Shown: positions 6,099 to 12,243 of the stretch, piece after piece
How positions within the stretch are numbered: the first letter of the stretch is position 1
Layout: each line of letters starts with the position of its first letter
NCBI GenBank assembly: GCA_001940645.1
Contig: MDVS01000112.1
Location: forward strand, 1 to 12,631
Direction: 5' to 3'
From: Candidatus Heimdallarchaeota archaeon LC_3
GTDB taxonomy: Archaea; Asgardarchaeota; Heimdallarchaeia; Hodarchaeales; LC-3
DNA: 12,631 nt
Program-made: the position numbers and the translations under genes
Notes under the pieces: generated by a model
What the model was told of the DNA's origin: nothing
The model's database searches: none
Seen by the model: the letters and a program-made list of their open reading frames with translations, nothing else

Positions 6099-7667
6099 AT
6101 GGAAAAAATAAAATTACAAAAAGAAATAAACAAATATATTCAACAAATTAATGATAAATTAGAAGACATTGATAAAACAGAAAAAACTATTTACCTTCAT
6201 GAATTAGAATATTATCTTTTAGATTCCTATTCGAATCGTTTTAGTAACAACTTTTCTGAAAAAAATGTTGAAACGTTTATCGAAAGTCAGGAATCACCAG
6301 AAACAGTGGCAAATGATTTTATCAACTCTTTAGAAAAATCGGAATTAGCACCAAAAACCAAAATTATTTTAGAAAATGTTGTAAAATATTACCAGGATAA
6401 ATTACAGTCGAATCTATATTTAACAACAGTATTAATGGGAATAATCTTGGGGCTAGGAACCCTACTTATATATAATATAACTTTAAGGCAATTTCGTCCT
6501 TTAATAGCTTTTTTATTAATTATAACAATTTTTTACATCGGATATTCAAATTTAAAACAATTAAATTCAGATAATCGTTTCAAAGGATTAATAGGTACTC
6601 AATTACTATTTATTACTATAGGAATTATATTTCTGTTATTTGAATTTCGTTTCGTTTATACTACTGGAAAGTTTTTAGTTCAATTCGTAGATGGTGTTTA
6701 TCAACCACTTGAATACTCTTCAACTTATTTCTCCTCCTTATATCATAGTCCTTATGAACTCGATTTTATATATTATTTTCATAAGAACTATATTCTAATT
6801 TATATAATTTCGGTTTTTCTTTTTTCATTTTTCATTTTGATTATCCACAAGGTTGCATTACTCATATTTAAAACTCGTTGGAAAACTAATGTAAAAAATA
6901 TTTTATTAGTTGCGTTAGTAGTTGGATCTATAGGTTTTTTCGGATTAGTAAATGATTCCATAGACTACAGAAGTATGCATCCTGTCCAAAAAATTGGAGG
7001 TGATTTTTATGTTTATGGAGATGGATTTGAGGATTCTATAAGAGAAATAGAACCTCAACATGTTCATATTGGTGATGAGCGAATACAAACTGTAGTCTTA
7101 GAAAACATATCAGTTCTTTTTGATAGAACTTATCTTGTAAATATTCAATCTGTATTCGCAATAGGATATGATAGTTATCCATTATTCCAAGCAACTGAAA
7201 TTGAAAACGGATCAACTGAAATCACTGAATTTAGAAATTTTGGACAGGATCCAAATTATGAGCTACCCGAAAATTTCCCAGACATGTTCGTAATAAATCT
7301 ATCACTAGAAATTAATTCATCTGTTCGAGAAAATTACCAATACTATTATTTTCAAAATGATACTAATACAATTTCGATCTATCAGTATCCTTATTATTTT
7401 GTTAGAGAAATATTCACAGACAGAATAGTTGAAAAGGCATATGATGTGATAAGAGAAGAAGTTGTGTATTATGGGTTTAATAAAACAAATGTTGATGATC
7501 AAAATGATCCGTTAAATGCTTTTCAACTAATACGAACCGATTTGTATAGAACATTAAATAATAAAGAATTAATAGATCAATTTACTACAAATTTGACGAT
7601 TTTAATGCTTGCTTTTTTCATTCTATCAAGTTCTTTGTTGTTAATAAATAAGAAAAGAATAAAGTAG
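6099..7667 (+). CDS. HAAS-like domain membrane protein, partner of PadR
   Basis: A 522-residue protein. Residues 1-80 are soluble and helical. They resemble the HAAS/DUF1700 signalling domain found beside PadR genes: IYLHELEYYLLDSYSNRF (31-48), and SQESPETVANDFINSLEK (63-80), which corresponds to the LGxPxxIAxxx ending of that domain. Six probable membrane helices follow at about 106-128, 132-150, 162-184, 230-258, 266-284 and 499-517. Between the fifth and sixth lies a roughly 210-residue loop (287-497) rich in Tyr, Phe and Asn with sequons (NIS, NLS, NSS, NKT, NLT), probably outside the cell. The protein ends in a basic KKRIK tail. The likely job is membrane-linked signalling or stress response with PadR control. 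What the large ectodomain senses is unknown; known HAAS proteins usually lack so long a loop. Confidence 0.75.
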   Translation: MEKIKLQKEINKYIQQINDKLEDIDKTEKTIYLHELEYYLLDSYSNRFSNNFSEKNVETFIESQESPETVANDFINSLEKSELAPKTKIILENVVKYYQDKLQSNLYLTTVLMGIILGLGTLLIYNITLRQFRPLIAFLLIITIFYIGYSNLKQLNSDNRFKGLIGTQLLFITIGIIFLLFEFRFVYTTGKFLVQFVDGVYQPLEYSSTYFSSLYHSPYELDFIYYFHKNYILIYIISVFLFSFFILIIHKVALLIFKTRWKTNVKNILLVALVVGSIGFFGLVNDSIDYRSMHPVQKIGGDFYVYGDGFEDSIREIEPQHVHIGDERIQTVVLENISVLFDRTYLVNIQSVFAIGYDSYPLFQATEIENGSTEITEFRNFGQDPNYELPENFPDMFVINLSLEINSSVRENYQYYYFQNDTNTISIYQYPYYFVREIFTDRIVEKAYDVIREEVVYYGFNKTNVDDQNDPLNAFQLIRTDLYRTLNNKELIDQFTTNLTILMLAFFILSSSLLLINKKRIK

Positions 7668-7668
7668 T

Positions 7669-7740
7669 TTTTATATAATTATTATTATTATCACTTTTTA
7701 TAAGAAGATTCATTTTTTCATACTTTTTCTTTTTCATTCC
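7669..7740 (+). terminator. Pyrimidine-rich termination region
   Basis: A T5 run directly after the stop codon is followed by T-runs at 7713-7718, 7724-7728 and 7730-7734. This is the clearest oligo-T cluster in the window and follows the end of the PadR operon, as expected for factor-independent archaeal termination. Confidence 0.45.
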
Positions 7741-7770
7741 ATAGAAGTTTAACCCATTATAATTAAAATA

Positions 7771-7785
7771 TTTATAAAAGGTGAT
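7771..7785 (+). promoter_or_regulatory. TATA box and GGTGAT ribosome-binding site of a small ORF
   Basis: TTTATAAA (7771-7778) is followed by GGTGAT (7780-7785), a strong anti-Shine-Dalgarno match. GGTGAT lies four bases before a TTG at 7790 and eleven before the ATG at 7797. The spacing favours the TTG, which is in a different frame from the longer ORF. Confidence 0.4.
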
Positions 7786-7796
7786 GTAATTGAGTA

Positions 7797-7961
7797 ATGA
7801 TTCAAAATCTATTTCAAGGACAACAAAGAGAGTTTATTTTTTCACCATTTGAATATAAATTTGTATTAGATATATTCAAGGAATTTAGAAATCAAGTAGT
7901 AAGAACATTTGTTACAAAAAATGAGAGTAATGGATATAATTTAGATGTTAATCCTGAATAA
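7797..7961 (+). CDS. Small hypothetical ORF, 54 residues, possibly frameshifted
   Basis: ATG at 7797 opens 54 codons including SPFEYKFVLDIFKEFRNQVV, a plausible amphipathic helix, and ends at TAA 7959-7961. The better-spaced ribosome-binding site points to a TTG at 7790 whose frame reads LSNDSKSISRTTKRVYFF and stops after 20 codons. Joining the two across the T-run near 7833-7840 would give one protein of about 56 residues. Either a one-base deletion or insertion in the homopolymer split the gene, or the ATG frame alone is used. The family is not recognised. Confidence 0.3.
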   Translation: MIQNLFQGQQREFIFSPFEYKFVLDIFKEFRNQVVRTFVTKNESNGYNLDVNPE

Positions 7962-8064
7962 TTGTGAATTAGAGATTATTAAATGAGAGAAAAAATTAAA
8001 GTTAACAGAACAAGTTTATCTACCGACCGAGTCACAAAATAATAGTTTTAATTGGTAATAGTTT

Positions 8065-8130
8065 TCATTTTTCTTTTATTAATTCTTCTTGTTTAACAGA
8101 ATTTCTACAAACAGGGCAAGTCTTCTCTAT
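8065..8130 (-). pseudogene. Frame-shifted C-terminal tail with a CPVC motif
   Basis: Directly after the AAA TAG that ends the 8127-9158 gene, the frame one base away reads IEKTCPVCRNSVKQEELI and then KEK and a TGA (8065-8067). A single extra A in the AAA at the end of the annotated gene would fuse them as GIYRKIEKTCPVCR. CPVC is a typical half of a zinc-binding pair. I treat this as the lost or slippage-accessed end of the upstream protein. Only one CxxC pair is visible, so a complete zinc site would need other ligands or dimerisation. Confidence 0.4.
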
Positions 8131-9158
8131 TTACGATATATGCCAAAAAAGTCCTTTTTATGAATAATTAAAGGAAAAACTATTTCTAGTCTTCCTTTTC
8201 GAATATCAGTTTTTTCTGCTATCCTGTCGATCGTTACAGGGATGTTTTCACCAATTTGTCTAATAAATTCCTTCAATCGTTCTAATTCTTGATTAGTAGC
8301 CTGATGTAGAATAATAAATTGCTGACTATCGTCAGAACTCAGTTTAAGATTTGTTTCTGAGAGAAATTGTTTAACTAAGTCTATATTATTAATATTTGGA
8401 TAGAAAAGTCTAGAAAAATCGTCACTTAGAAATAATTCAATAAATTTATTCAGTGTAAATTTTATAAAATCATCAGATAATCTTAGAATCAATGATTCTT
8501 TCTCTTTAATAAACAATTTTTTTCCTTGGAAGAATTCTGGAGTCCCATATTTCTGATGTATTAAATAATGATCATAATTATTTATTCTCAAATCAATTGC
8601 TCCTTTAAAAGATGCATAATCGGGAAAACTTCCTTCCTCAATTTTTTTAACAAACCTAAAGCTAGGAGAATTGTATTTCAAGACAGATTTCAGTTCTTCT
8701 TTATTCTGAGCATCTAAATCTTTAGCCTTAATGAATTCGGTGTGGTCAGAAAAATTTCCATTAATAATTAACCTAATTTCCTCGAAATCTATCGAACCAT
8801 ATTTGTTAAAATTTCTAAAATCTTTTGCATCATTAAAACCCAATTCCTTAGCTTCTTTGTATTCTCCGTAAGAGACAAAATTTGTTTTTGATAATTGTTT
8901 TGCAATTTCCGGTGCAGGGGCGTCATATTTCATCATTAGAGATGACAATTTTTTCGTTTTAGAGTCTGCAATTGTCGAAATAATGAACACAATAATCATT
9001 ATTATAAAGAATAGAAAAACGAAATAAGAAAGTGGCTTAGCTAATGGATATTGATCAGAAAAAATAAATAAGGTAAAAGCGACAGTTCCTATTATTGTGA
9101 GTACAATCAAGGCAGTAGCCACAGTATCAGAAATCTCATTTTCTCCATTACTTGTCAT
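8127..9158 (-). CDS. Two-helix membrane protein with 42-residue repeats and winged helix
   Basis: A 343-residue protein with three parts. Two membrane helices (about 13-33 and 43-64) put the rest in the cytoplasm. Residues 77-202 hold three tandem repeats with an exact 42-residue period: Lys-Tyr recurs at 77, 119, 161 and 203, each copy running from KYxxP through a GxFxxYxEFxxA-like helix pair to LGxxNxxEF. A fourth copy begins at 203. The C-terminal end (about 311-343), VTIDRIAEKTDIRKGRLEIV followed by FPLIIHKKDFFGIYRK, resembles the winged helix that closes PCI-like domains. The whole looks like a membrane-tethered scaffold. The start is set by the GGAAGGT site nine bases upstream. The reading frame may continue into the CPVC tail by a one-base shift. 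Confidence 0.65.
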   Translation of the reverse strand: MTSNGENEISDTVATALIVLTIIGTVAFTLFIFSDQYPLAKPLSYFVFLFFIIMIIVFIISTIADSKTKKLSSLMMKYDAPAPEIAKQLSKTNFVSYGEYKEAKELGFNDAKDFRNFNKYGSIDFEEIRLIINGNFSDHTEFIKAKDLDAQNKEELKSVLKYNSPSFRFVKKIEEGSFPDYASFKGAIDLRINNYDHYLIHQKYGTPEFFQGKKLFIKEKESLILRLSDDFIKFTLNKFIELFLSDDFSRLFYPNINNIDLVKQFLSETNLKLSSDDSQQFIILHQATNQELERLKEFIRQIGENIPVTIDRIAEKTDIRKGRLEIVFPLIIHKKDFFGIYRK

Positions 9159-9166
9159 ATGGAATT

Positions 9167-9175
9167 ACCTTCCTT
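9167..9175 (-). promoter_or_regulatory. Shine-Dalgarno AAGGAAGGT of the repeat protein
   Basis: On the minus strand AAGGAAGGT ends eight to nine bases before the ATG at 9158, which fixes that start. Confidence 0.55.
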
Positions 9176-9430
9176 AACATTTTTTGAATATCAAATAACC
9201 AAAATAGTGATAAAAAGTCTAAATTTCATAGAATAAACCCCTTAAAGTCAGTTACATAAAAGGTAAGGAAATTTGTTTTAAAAATATTCTCAGTACTATT
9301 TAACTTGATGGAAATTTTCACTTAATCCTTTTTTAGTTACTGATTGTATATTTTTAGCAAGAGTTGAACCTTTAGTAAAAATATTTGTGAGTATTTAAAT
9401 AATAAAATACTTGTTAGGATATAATTATTC
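9176..9430. promoter_or_regulatory. Divergent intergenic promoter region
   Basis: This stretch separates two divergently transcribed genes and must contain both promoters. An AT-only stretch near 9393-9411 (TATTTAAATAATAAAATAC) is a candidate TATA region for the plus-strand regulator, with about 35-50 bases to its ATG. I see no long dyad that would mark an operator, and no coding frame. Confidence 0.35.
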
Positions 9431-9437
9431 AAAGGAG
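9431..9437 (+). promoter_or_regulatory. Strong Shine-Dalgarno AAAGGAG
   Basis: AAAGGAG lies eight bases before the ATG at 9446. It is the best ribosome-binding site in the window and fixes the start of the small regulator. Confidence 0.65.
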
Positions 9438-9445
9438 CTAATAAT

Positions 9446-9691
9446 ATGGATAAATTTATTGGGAAAATGTCAAATGAGGATAGAAAAGATAAGCGAAGTC
9501 AAATTGCGTTAATTATCGAAGATCTATTAAAAGAAAGCTTAAAACCTCTGAAATCAGAAGAAATCGTAGTTAAAACTGGATTATCTTTGAGAAGTGTCCG
9601 TTATGGAATGAAATTATTAATGGATTCAGAAAAAATAACAAAATATCCAGATTTGAGGGATTTACGATCTTTTTATTATACGCTTCAATGA
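9446..9691 (+). CDS. Small winged-helix DNA-binding protein
   Basis: An 81-residue protein. A charged N-terminal tail (1-17) precedes helix 1 (QIALIIEDLLKES, 19-31), then the helix-turn-helix PLKSEEIVVKTGLSLRSVRY (34-53) with helix 3 continuing GMKLLMDSEKI, and a short wing to the C-terminus (DLRDLRSFYYTLQ). The size and order match the minimal archaeal winged helix of the MarR/ArsR superfamily. No cysteine or other effector site is visible, so the signal is unknown. Its TGA overlaps an ATG (ATGA at 9688-9691) that opens a frame now broken by two stops, so it was probably the first gene of a two-gene operon. It is divergent from the membrane repeat protein and could regulate it, which is inference. 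Confidence 0.75.
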   Translation: MDKFIGKMSNEDRKDKRSQIALIIEDLLKESLKPLKSEEIVVKTGLSLRSVRYGMKLLMDSEKITKYPDLRDLRSFYYTLQ

Positions 9692-10038
9692 GACAAGTTT
9701 TCCTGTCAATTAAAAAACTATATGGGAAATTGAGTAATAAAGGTAATGACATATTCAATATTCCCAAGAGAGAATTGAATGCCTTTTTTGAGAAAGAAAT
9801 CAAGAATAAATCCTAAGGAAAAATTGGATTGATGTTCTTGGATAGTGATGAATAAACAACCTGGTATAATCTCGTATTTATTACAGGATTTAAGAGATCC
9901 ATTCCAATCCAAGAGAAGATTAGTCTTATCAATACAATAGGAGGGAAGTTCGATGCCCTGAATAAGATCACGAAAAGATTTTTTAGTAGAATCAAAAGAA
10001 TTGTTGTAAAGTTGAAGCATGATATTCACCAAAAATAA
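9688..10038 (+). pseudogene. Decayed partner gene of the winged-helix regulator
   Basis: From the ATG overlapping the regulator's stop, one frame reads 116 codons to a TAA at 10036, interrupted only by TAA at 9814-9816 and 9853-9855. Parts look strongly coding: IPKRELNAFFEKEIKNKS, GKIGLMFLDSDE and TGFKRSIPIQEKISLINTIG, followed by a basic helix. The family is not recognised. An alternative exists: the antisense strand has an uninterrupted 104-residue frame over 9718-10032 on the same triplets, which could be the real gene. The plus frame lacks TTA, CTA and TCA over that span although TTA is common elsewhere, so the strand choice stays open. I prefer the plus strand because of the ATGA coupling and its residue pattern. 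Confidence 0.4.
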
Positions 10039-10122
10039 TTAGCTATACTAATATGAAAGTTGGGAGCTTAAATACTTTCAGATTTACTTCACTACCTTTT
10101 CTAGCTAATAAAGGTCGTAATA

Positions 10123-10378
10123 ATGCGTCTTATCACTAAATTAATGAAATTGAAGTTAAAGCTGCCAGAAAAACTTTCTACTTTACAATTCGAAGCAGAA
10201 TTGAATGATTAGAAAAACGGAAAAACAATAAGAAACGATTGTGTTTTTGTAAGTGAACTGAAAATGTTAAATATAATATTATTTGTACATCACTGATGGA
10301 AGAAAATCAAAAGATTTAAAAGGAGAAGAAGTTATAATATTATTAGCATCAATTCATGGATTGTTAGGAATTCACTAA
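10123..10378 (+). pseudogene. Degraded coding stretch, several stops and a frameshift
   Basis: From ATG 10123 one frame reads MRLITKLMKLKLKLPEKLST to FEAELND, meets TAG (10210-10212), continues KNGKTIRNDCVFVSELKML, and stops at TGA 10294-10296. Another frame then carries ITDGRKSKDLKGEEVIILLA followed by SIHGLLGIH and TAA (10376-10378). Together these look like one gene broken by a stop and a shift, but no family is recognised and each piece alone could be chance. The preceding 10039-10122 and following 10379-10502 hold nothing convincing. Confidence 0.25.
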
Positions 10379-10502
10379 GTAAAATATTTAGTTTGACTCC
10401 CCTCCAGACAAATATTAGCTTTTTTTTTAGAATTGGTGCTCTTCCCCTCTCTATAAATCTTTTTTGGATAAAAGGAAATAAGAAAATAATTATTCTGTTT
10501 TT

Positions 10503-10943
10503 CTATTTCTTTTTCCTTATTAAGACAAGTAATACAGGTAAAAGACTAAAGATTAAATCATTATCAACATTATTGCATCCGATGAATGCACATCTTCCTC
10601 TTATTGTTATAAAATAATATCCTATTGCTGAAGTTCCATTTTCCATCCTTAGATCAATATATTTCGTTATAGTATAATTCTTAATTATGGTCCCATTTGA
10701 CAAAAAATCGGACGCTGATAATTCCCAATCTTCGTATAAAATTTTGATTATTCCATCAGTAAATGTAATATTAATGAAAAAATCTATTTCGTGTTGAACA
10801 GATTTATCAAATATTCTTAACTCTGGATTTTCAGTCTCCAAAATAAAATCTGTCAATTCTTGTGAAATCTTTCCATCTACTAATTTAAAATTGATCAGAA
10901 GTAGTATTAATAAAGATAAAACAATAAATATCTTAATCCTCAT
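10503..10943 (-). CDS. Secreted, C-terminally anchored glycoprotein-like protein
   Basis: A 146-residue protein. Residues 1-23 form a signal peptide: basic start (MRIK), a long hydrophobic core (IFIVLSLLILLLINF), then LVDG. The middle part is strand-rich with four N-glycosylation sequons (N58-I-T, N83-G-T, N89-Y-T, N102-G-T) and a cysteine pair (C118, C123; RCAFIGC) that could form a disulfide. A second hydrophobic segment (about 129-143) followed by RKKK ends the protein. This is the layout of a C-terminal membrane anchor. It should sit on the outer face of the cell membrane. No enzyme motif is seen and the family is not recognised. The start is the first ATG after a TTTAATA-like box about 30 bases upstream. 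Confidence 0.6.
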   Translation of the reverse strand: MRIKIFIVLSLLILLLINFKLVDGKISQELTDFILETENPELRIFDKSVQHEIDFFINITFTDGIIKILYEDWELSASDFLSNGTIIKNYTITKYIDLRMENGTSAIGYYFITIRGRCAFIGCNNVDNDLIFSLLPVLLVLIRKKK

Positions 10944-11007
10944 TCTTAAATCAACTGTTTTGTTTAGAATGAGTATTAAATCTTTTGAAAAATTAAAATA
11001 TATTTCA

Positions 11008-11049
11008 AGTGGTCTGAGCGAAAACTAGACAGTCTCTAGTGGTCTGAGC
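11008..11049. repeat. Two 12-bp direct repeats AGTGGTCTGAGC
   Basis: AGTGGTCTGAGC occurs at 11008-11019 and exactly 30 bases later at 11038-11049, with partial similarity continuing after each. It lies 65-106 bases upstream of the minus-strand gene ending at 10943, and just after the end of the next minus-strand gene. Its higher GC content stands out. A repeated activator or repressor site about three helical turns apart is a good guess; a target-site duplication of a lost insertion is an alternative. Confidence 0.6.
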
Positions 11050-11075
11050 ACAAATTAAATAGGGTCAATAAATCT

Positions 11076-11309
11076 CTAGATTAATGCTAAAAGTGAAAAC
11101 ACTATAAAAAAAGCAATAAAGAAAAATAATAAGAAGAAATATCCCAGATTGTCTTTTTCATTATGATAATCGACAAATTCCTGGTATTTATTATTCAAAT
11201 ACTTATAGAAAATTTGCATTATTGGGATAGTGAAAGCTAAAATAAGGAGGATAAAGAGCAAAATAGTAAAAATGGACAACATATAATCCTGAGCAAAAGA
11301 ATTCATCAT
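11076..11309 (-). CDS. Small membrane protein with two helices
   Basis: A protein of 77 residues from the ATG at 11309, or 76 from the adjacent ATG at 11306. Helix 1 spans SIFTILLFILLILAFTIPIM, a short polar loop with YQEFVDYHNEKDN follows, then helix 2 LGYFFLLFFFIAFFIVFSLL. The frame is open further upstream to 11417, but that part overlaps the AbrB gene and contains cysteine- and arginine-rich sequence unlike a real N-terminus, so I chose the ATG pair 23 bases after the AbrB stop, next to TGTGAT. It is probably co-transcribed with the AbrB-type regulator. The function is not recognised. Confidence 0.5.
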   Translation of the reverse strand: MMNSFAQDYMLSIFTILLFILLILAFTIPIMQIFYKYLNNKYQEFVDYHNEKDNLGYFFLLFFFIAFFIVFSLLALI

Positions 11310-11332
11310 AATATCACAACAATCTTGATTTG

Positions 11333-11794
11333 TTAACTCATTATTATAAAATTTTCTGGATTTTTGCCGTCTTTGATCTCTTGATAGATTGCTTCGGTAA
11401 TATAATTCACATACCAATTATTTTTAGTCTTATTGAAGTAGATCAGCAGATATTTCTTCTCAAAATGATCAAAGGATAAGATCACAGTGAATTGAACATT
11501 GCGAAAATGAGTCTTATGCTCGAATCTTGGGGATTGTTTGATCTCATCCTTGTCAAAAAAGATCGCTTCAAGCTTACCTTTCTTGTTAGTAAGACCTTTG
11601 ACATAAGATTCAAACAATTTAGGATCTCGGGGAGTAATCGTGATCTTATTAGAATCAATTTCAACGATTACTTCTGTTCCAAGTGAAAACCCTAAATAAT
11701 TAGCTGAATTAGGTAACAAAAGGAATGTTGAATTCCCAACACGAGTAATCACTTTTTCAAATTTTTCAGTAGATTTTAGAGAGGCCATATTCAT
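11333..11794 (-). CDS. AbrB/SpoVT-type regulator with an extra C-terminal domain
   Basis: A protein of 153 residues from the ATG at 11794. Numbered from a possible TTG one codon earlier, residues 14-57 form an AbrB swapped-hairpin domain: EKVITRVGNSTFLLLPNSAN, then LGFSLGTEVIVEIDSNKITI and TP. This matches the R-x-G-x-S-x-x-x-x-LP pattern of archaeal AbrB/MazE-like DNA-binding proteins. A linker (58-75) leads to a C-terminal part (about 76-154) with strands (VQFTVILSF, KYLLIYFN) and a helix, which I do not recognise. It may bind DNA as a dimer and sense something through this extra part. A MazE-type antitoxin is an alternative, but no MazF or PIN-like toxin is adjacent; the neighbour is a small membrane protein. 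A second in-frame ATG lies at 11788. Confidence 0.75.
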   Translation of the reverse strand: MNMASLKSTEKFEKVITRVGNSTFLLLPNSANYLGFSLGTEVIVEIDSNKITITPRDPKLFESYVKGLTNKKGKLEAIFFDKDEIKQSPRFEHKTHFRNVQFTVILSFDHFEKKYLLIYFNKTKNNWYVNYITEAIYQEIKDGKNPENFIIMS

Positions 11795-11815
11795 CAATGC
11801 TAATACTAATTTTAC

Positions 11816-11825
11816 TTTATATAAT
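11816..11825 (-). promoter_or_regulatory. TATA box of the AbrB-type gene
   Basis: On the minus strand ATTATATAAA is centred about 26 bases before the ATG at 11794. That is the classic distance from an archaeal TATA box to the transcription start. The transcript is therefore probably leaderless, and no Shine-Dalgarno site is present. Confidence 0.55.
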
Positions 11826-11843
11826 GAAGAAACATCAATTATT

Positions 11844-11957
11844 TTGAGGAAAAAGAGATTTAAGGAAATAAACTTTAATGCTATTCAAATTGTTAATGCT
11901 ATAATGTTTAACTCAATGACGTTTAACTCGATTACGTTTAAACATTATTATGAATAG
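11844..11957 (+). pseudogene. Short frame of degenerate five-residue repeats
   Basis: A frame from TTG 11844 reads 37 codons to TAG 11955-11957. Its second half is periodic every five residues: IMFNS, MTFNS, ITFKH. It has no ribosome-binding site and its upstream part overlaps the AbrB promoter, so I treat it as a relic or as non-coding repeat DNA that happens to be open. It is clearly related to the ORF at 12038-12238. Confidence 0.25.
11891..11950. repeat. Array 1: four degenerate 15-bp units ending in GTTTAAAC
   Basis: Consecutive 15-bp units run at 11891, 11906, 11921 and 11936. The two clearest are GTTTAACTCAATGAC and GTTTAACTCGATTAC. The last unit turns into the palindrome GTTTAAAC followed by ATTATT. 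The same order and ending recurs 233 bases downstream. Confidence 0.7.
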
Positions 11958-12037
11958 GAATGGATCTCTGGAAATATTAATTGAAATTACAAAGGGAAGG
12001 TGAATTATTGTGATTACAAAATATTTTTTCTTGCCGA

Positions 12038-12238
12038 GTGGTTCTATTTGGAATGAAAATATTCTTAATAGCTGTTCTAATGATTCAGATTAATAATTAT
12101 AAGGATTTGATAAGAGATGAAATGTTAAACTTTATTATGTATAACCAAATGATGTATAACTCGATAGCGTTTAAACATTATTTTCAAGAATTCTTGATTC
12201 GGAATAATTTAGTGGTTAACTCCATAATGTATAATTAA
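12038..12238 (+). CDS. Short ORF with pentad repeats, possibly frameshifted
   Basis: A frame of 66 residues from GTG 12038. The first half (FGMKIFLIAVLMIQINN) is hydrophobic. From residue 29 to the end it repeats every five residues: MLNFI, MYNQM, MYNSI, AFKHY, then FQEFL, IRNNL, VVNSI and MYN. The ribosome-binding site GGAAGGTGA (11996-12004) better fits a GTG at 12010 in another frame, which reads MITKYFFLPSGSIWNENIL and on to a TAA at 12091. A gene starting there and shifted into the pentad frame is possible. The pentads are not the canonical A(D/N)Lxx pentapeptide. No family is recognised. Confidence 0.3.
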   Translation: MVLFGMKIFLIAVLMIQINNYKDLIRDEMLNFIMYNQMMYNSIAFKHYFQEFLIRNNLVVNSIMYN

Positions 12239-12243
12239 ATAAA
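12124..12243. repeat. Array 2: eight-unit degenerate 15-bp array
   Basis: Units of 15 bp start at 12124, 12139, 12154 and 12169; two weak units follow (12184, 12199), then 12214 (GGTTAACTCCATAAT) and 12229. The first four mirror array 1, ending in the same GTTTAAACATTATT. A perfect 14-bp palindrome, TCAAGAATTCTTGA, sits at 12184-12197. Units keep codon phase, five codons each. Confidence 0.6.

Noticed and set aside
10393..10617. Plus-strand 74-codon frame
   Set aside because: Half of it is antisense to the secreted-protein gene and the rest is low-complexity Phe-rich sequence.
11310..11417. N-terminal extension of the small membrane protein
   Set aside because: It overlaps the AbrB gene and reads as Arg/Gln/Cys-rich out-of-frame sequence; a pair of ATGs after the AbrB stop is a better start.
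12038..12238. Canonical pentapeptide-repeat protein
   Set aside because: The five-residue period is real, but the A(D/N)LxX pattern with a small residue two before the central Leu/Phe is absent.
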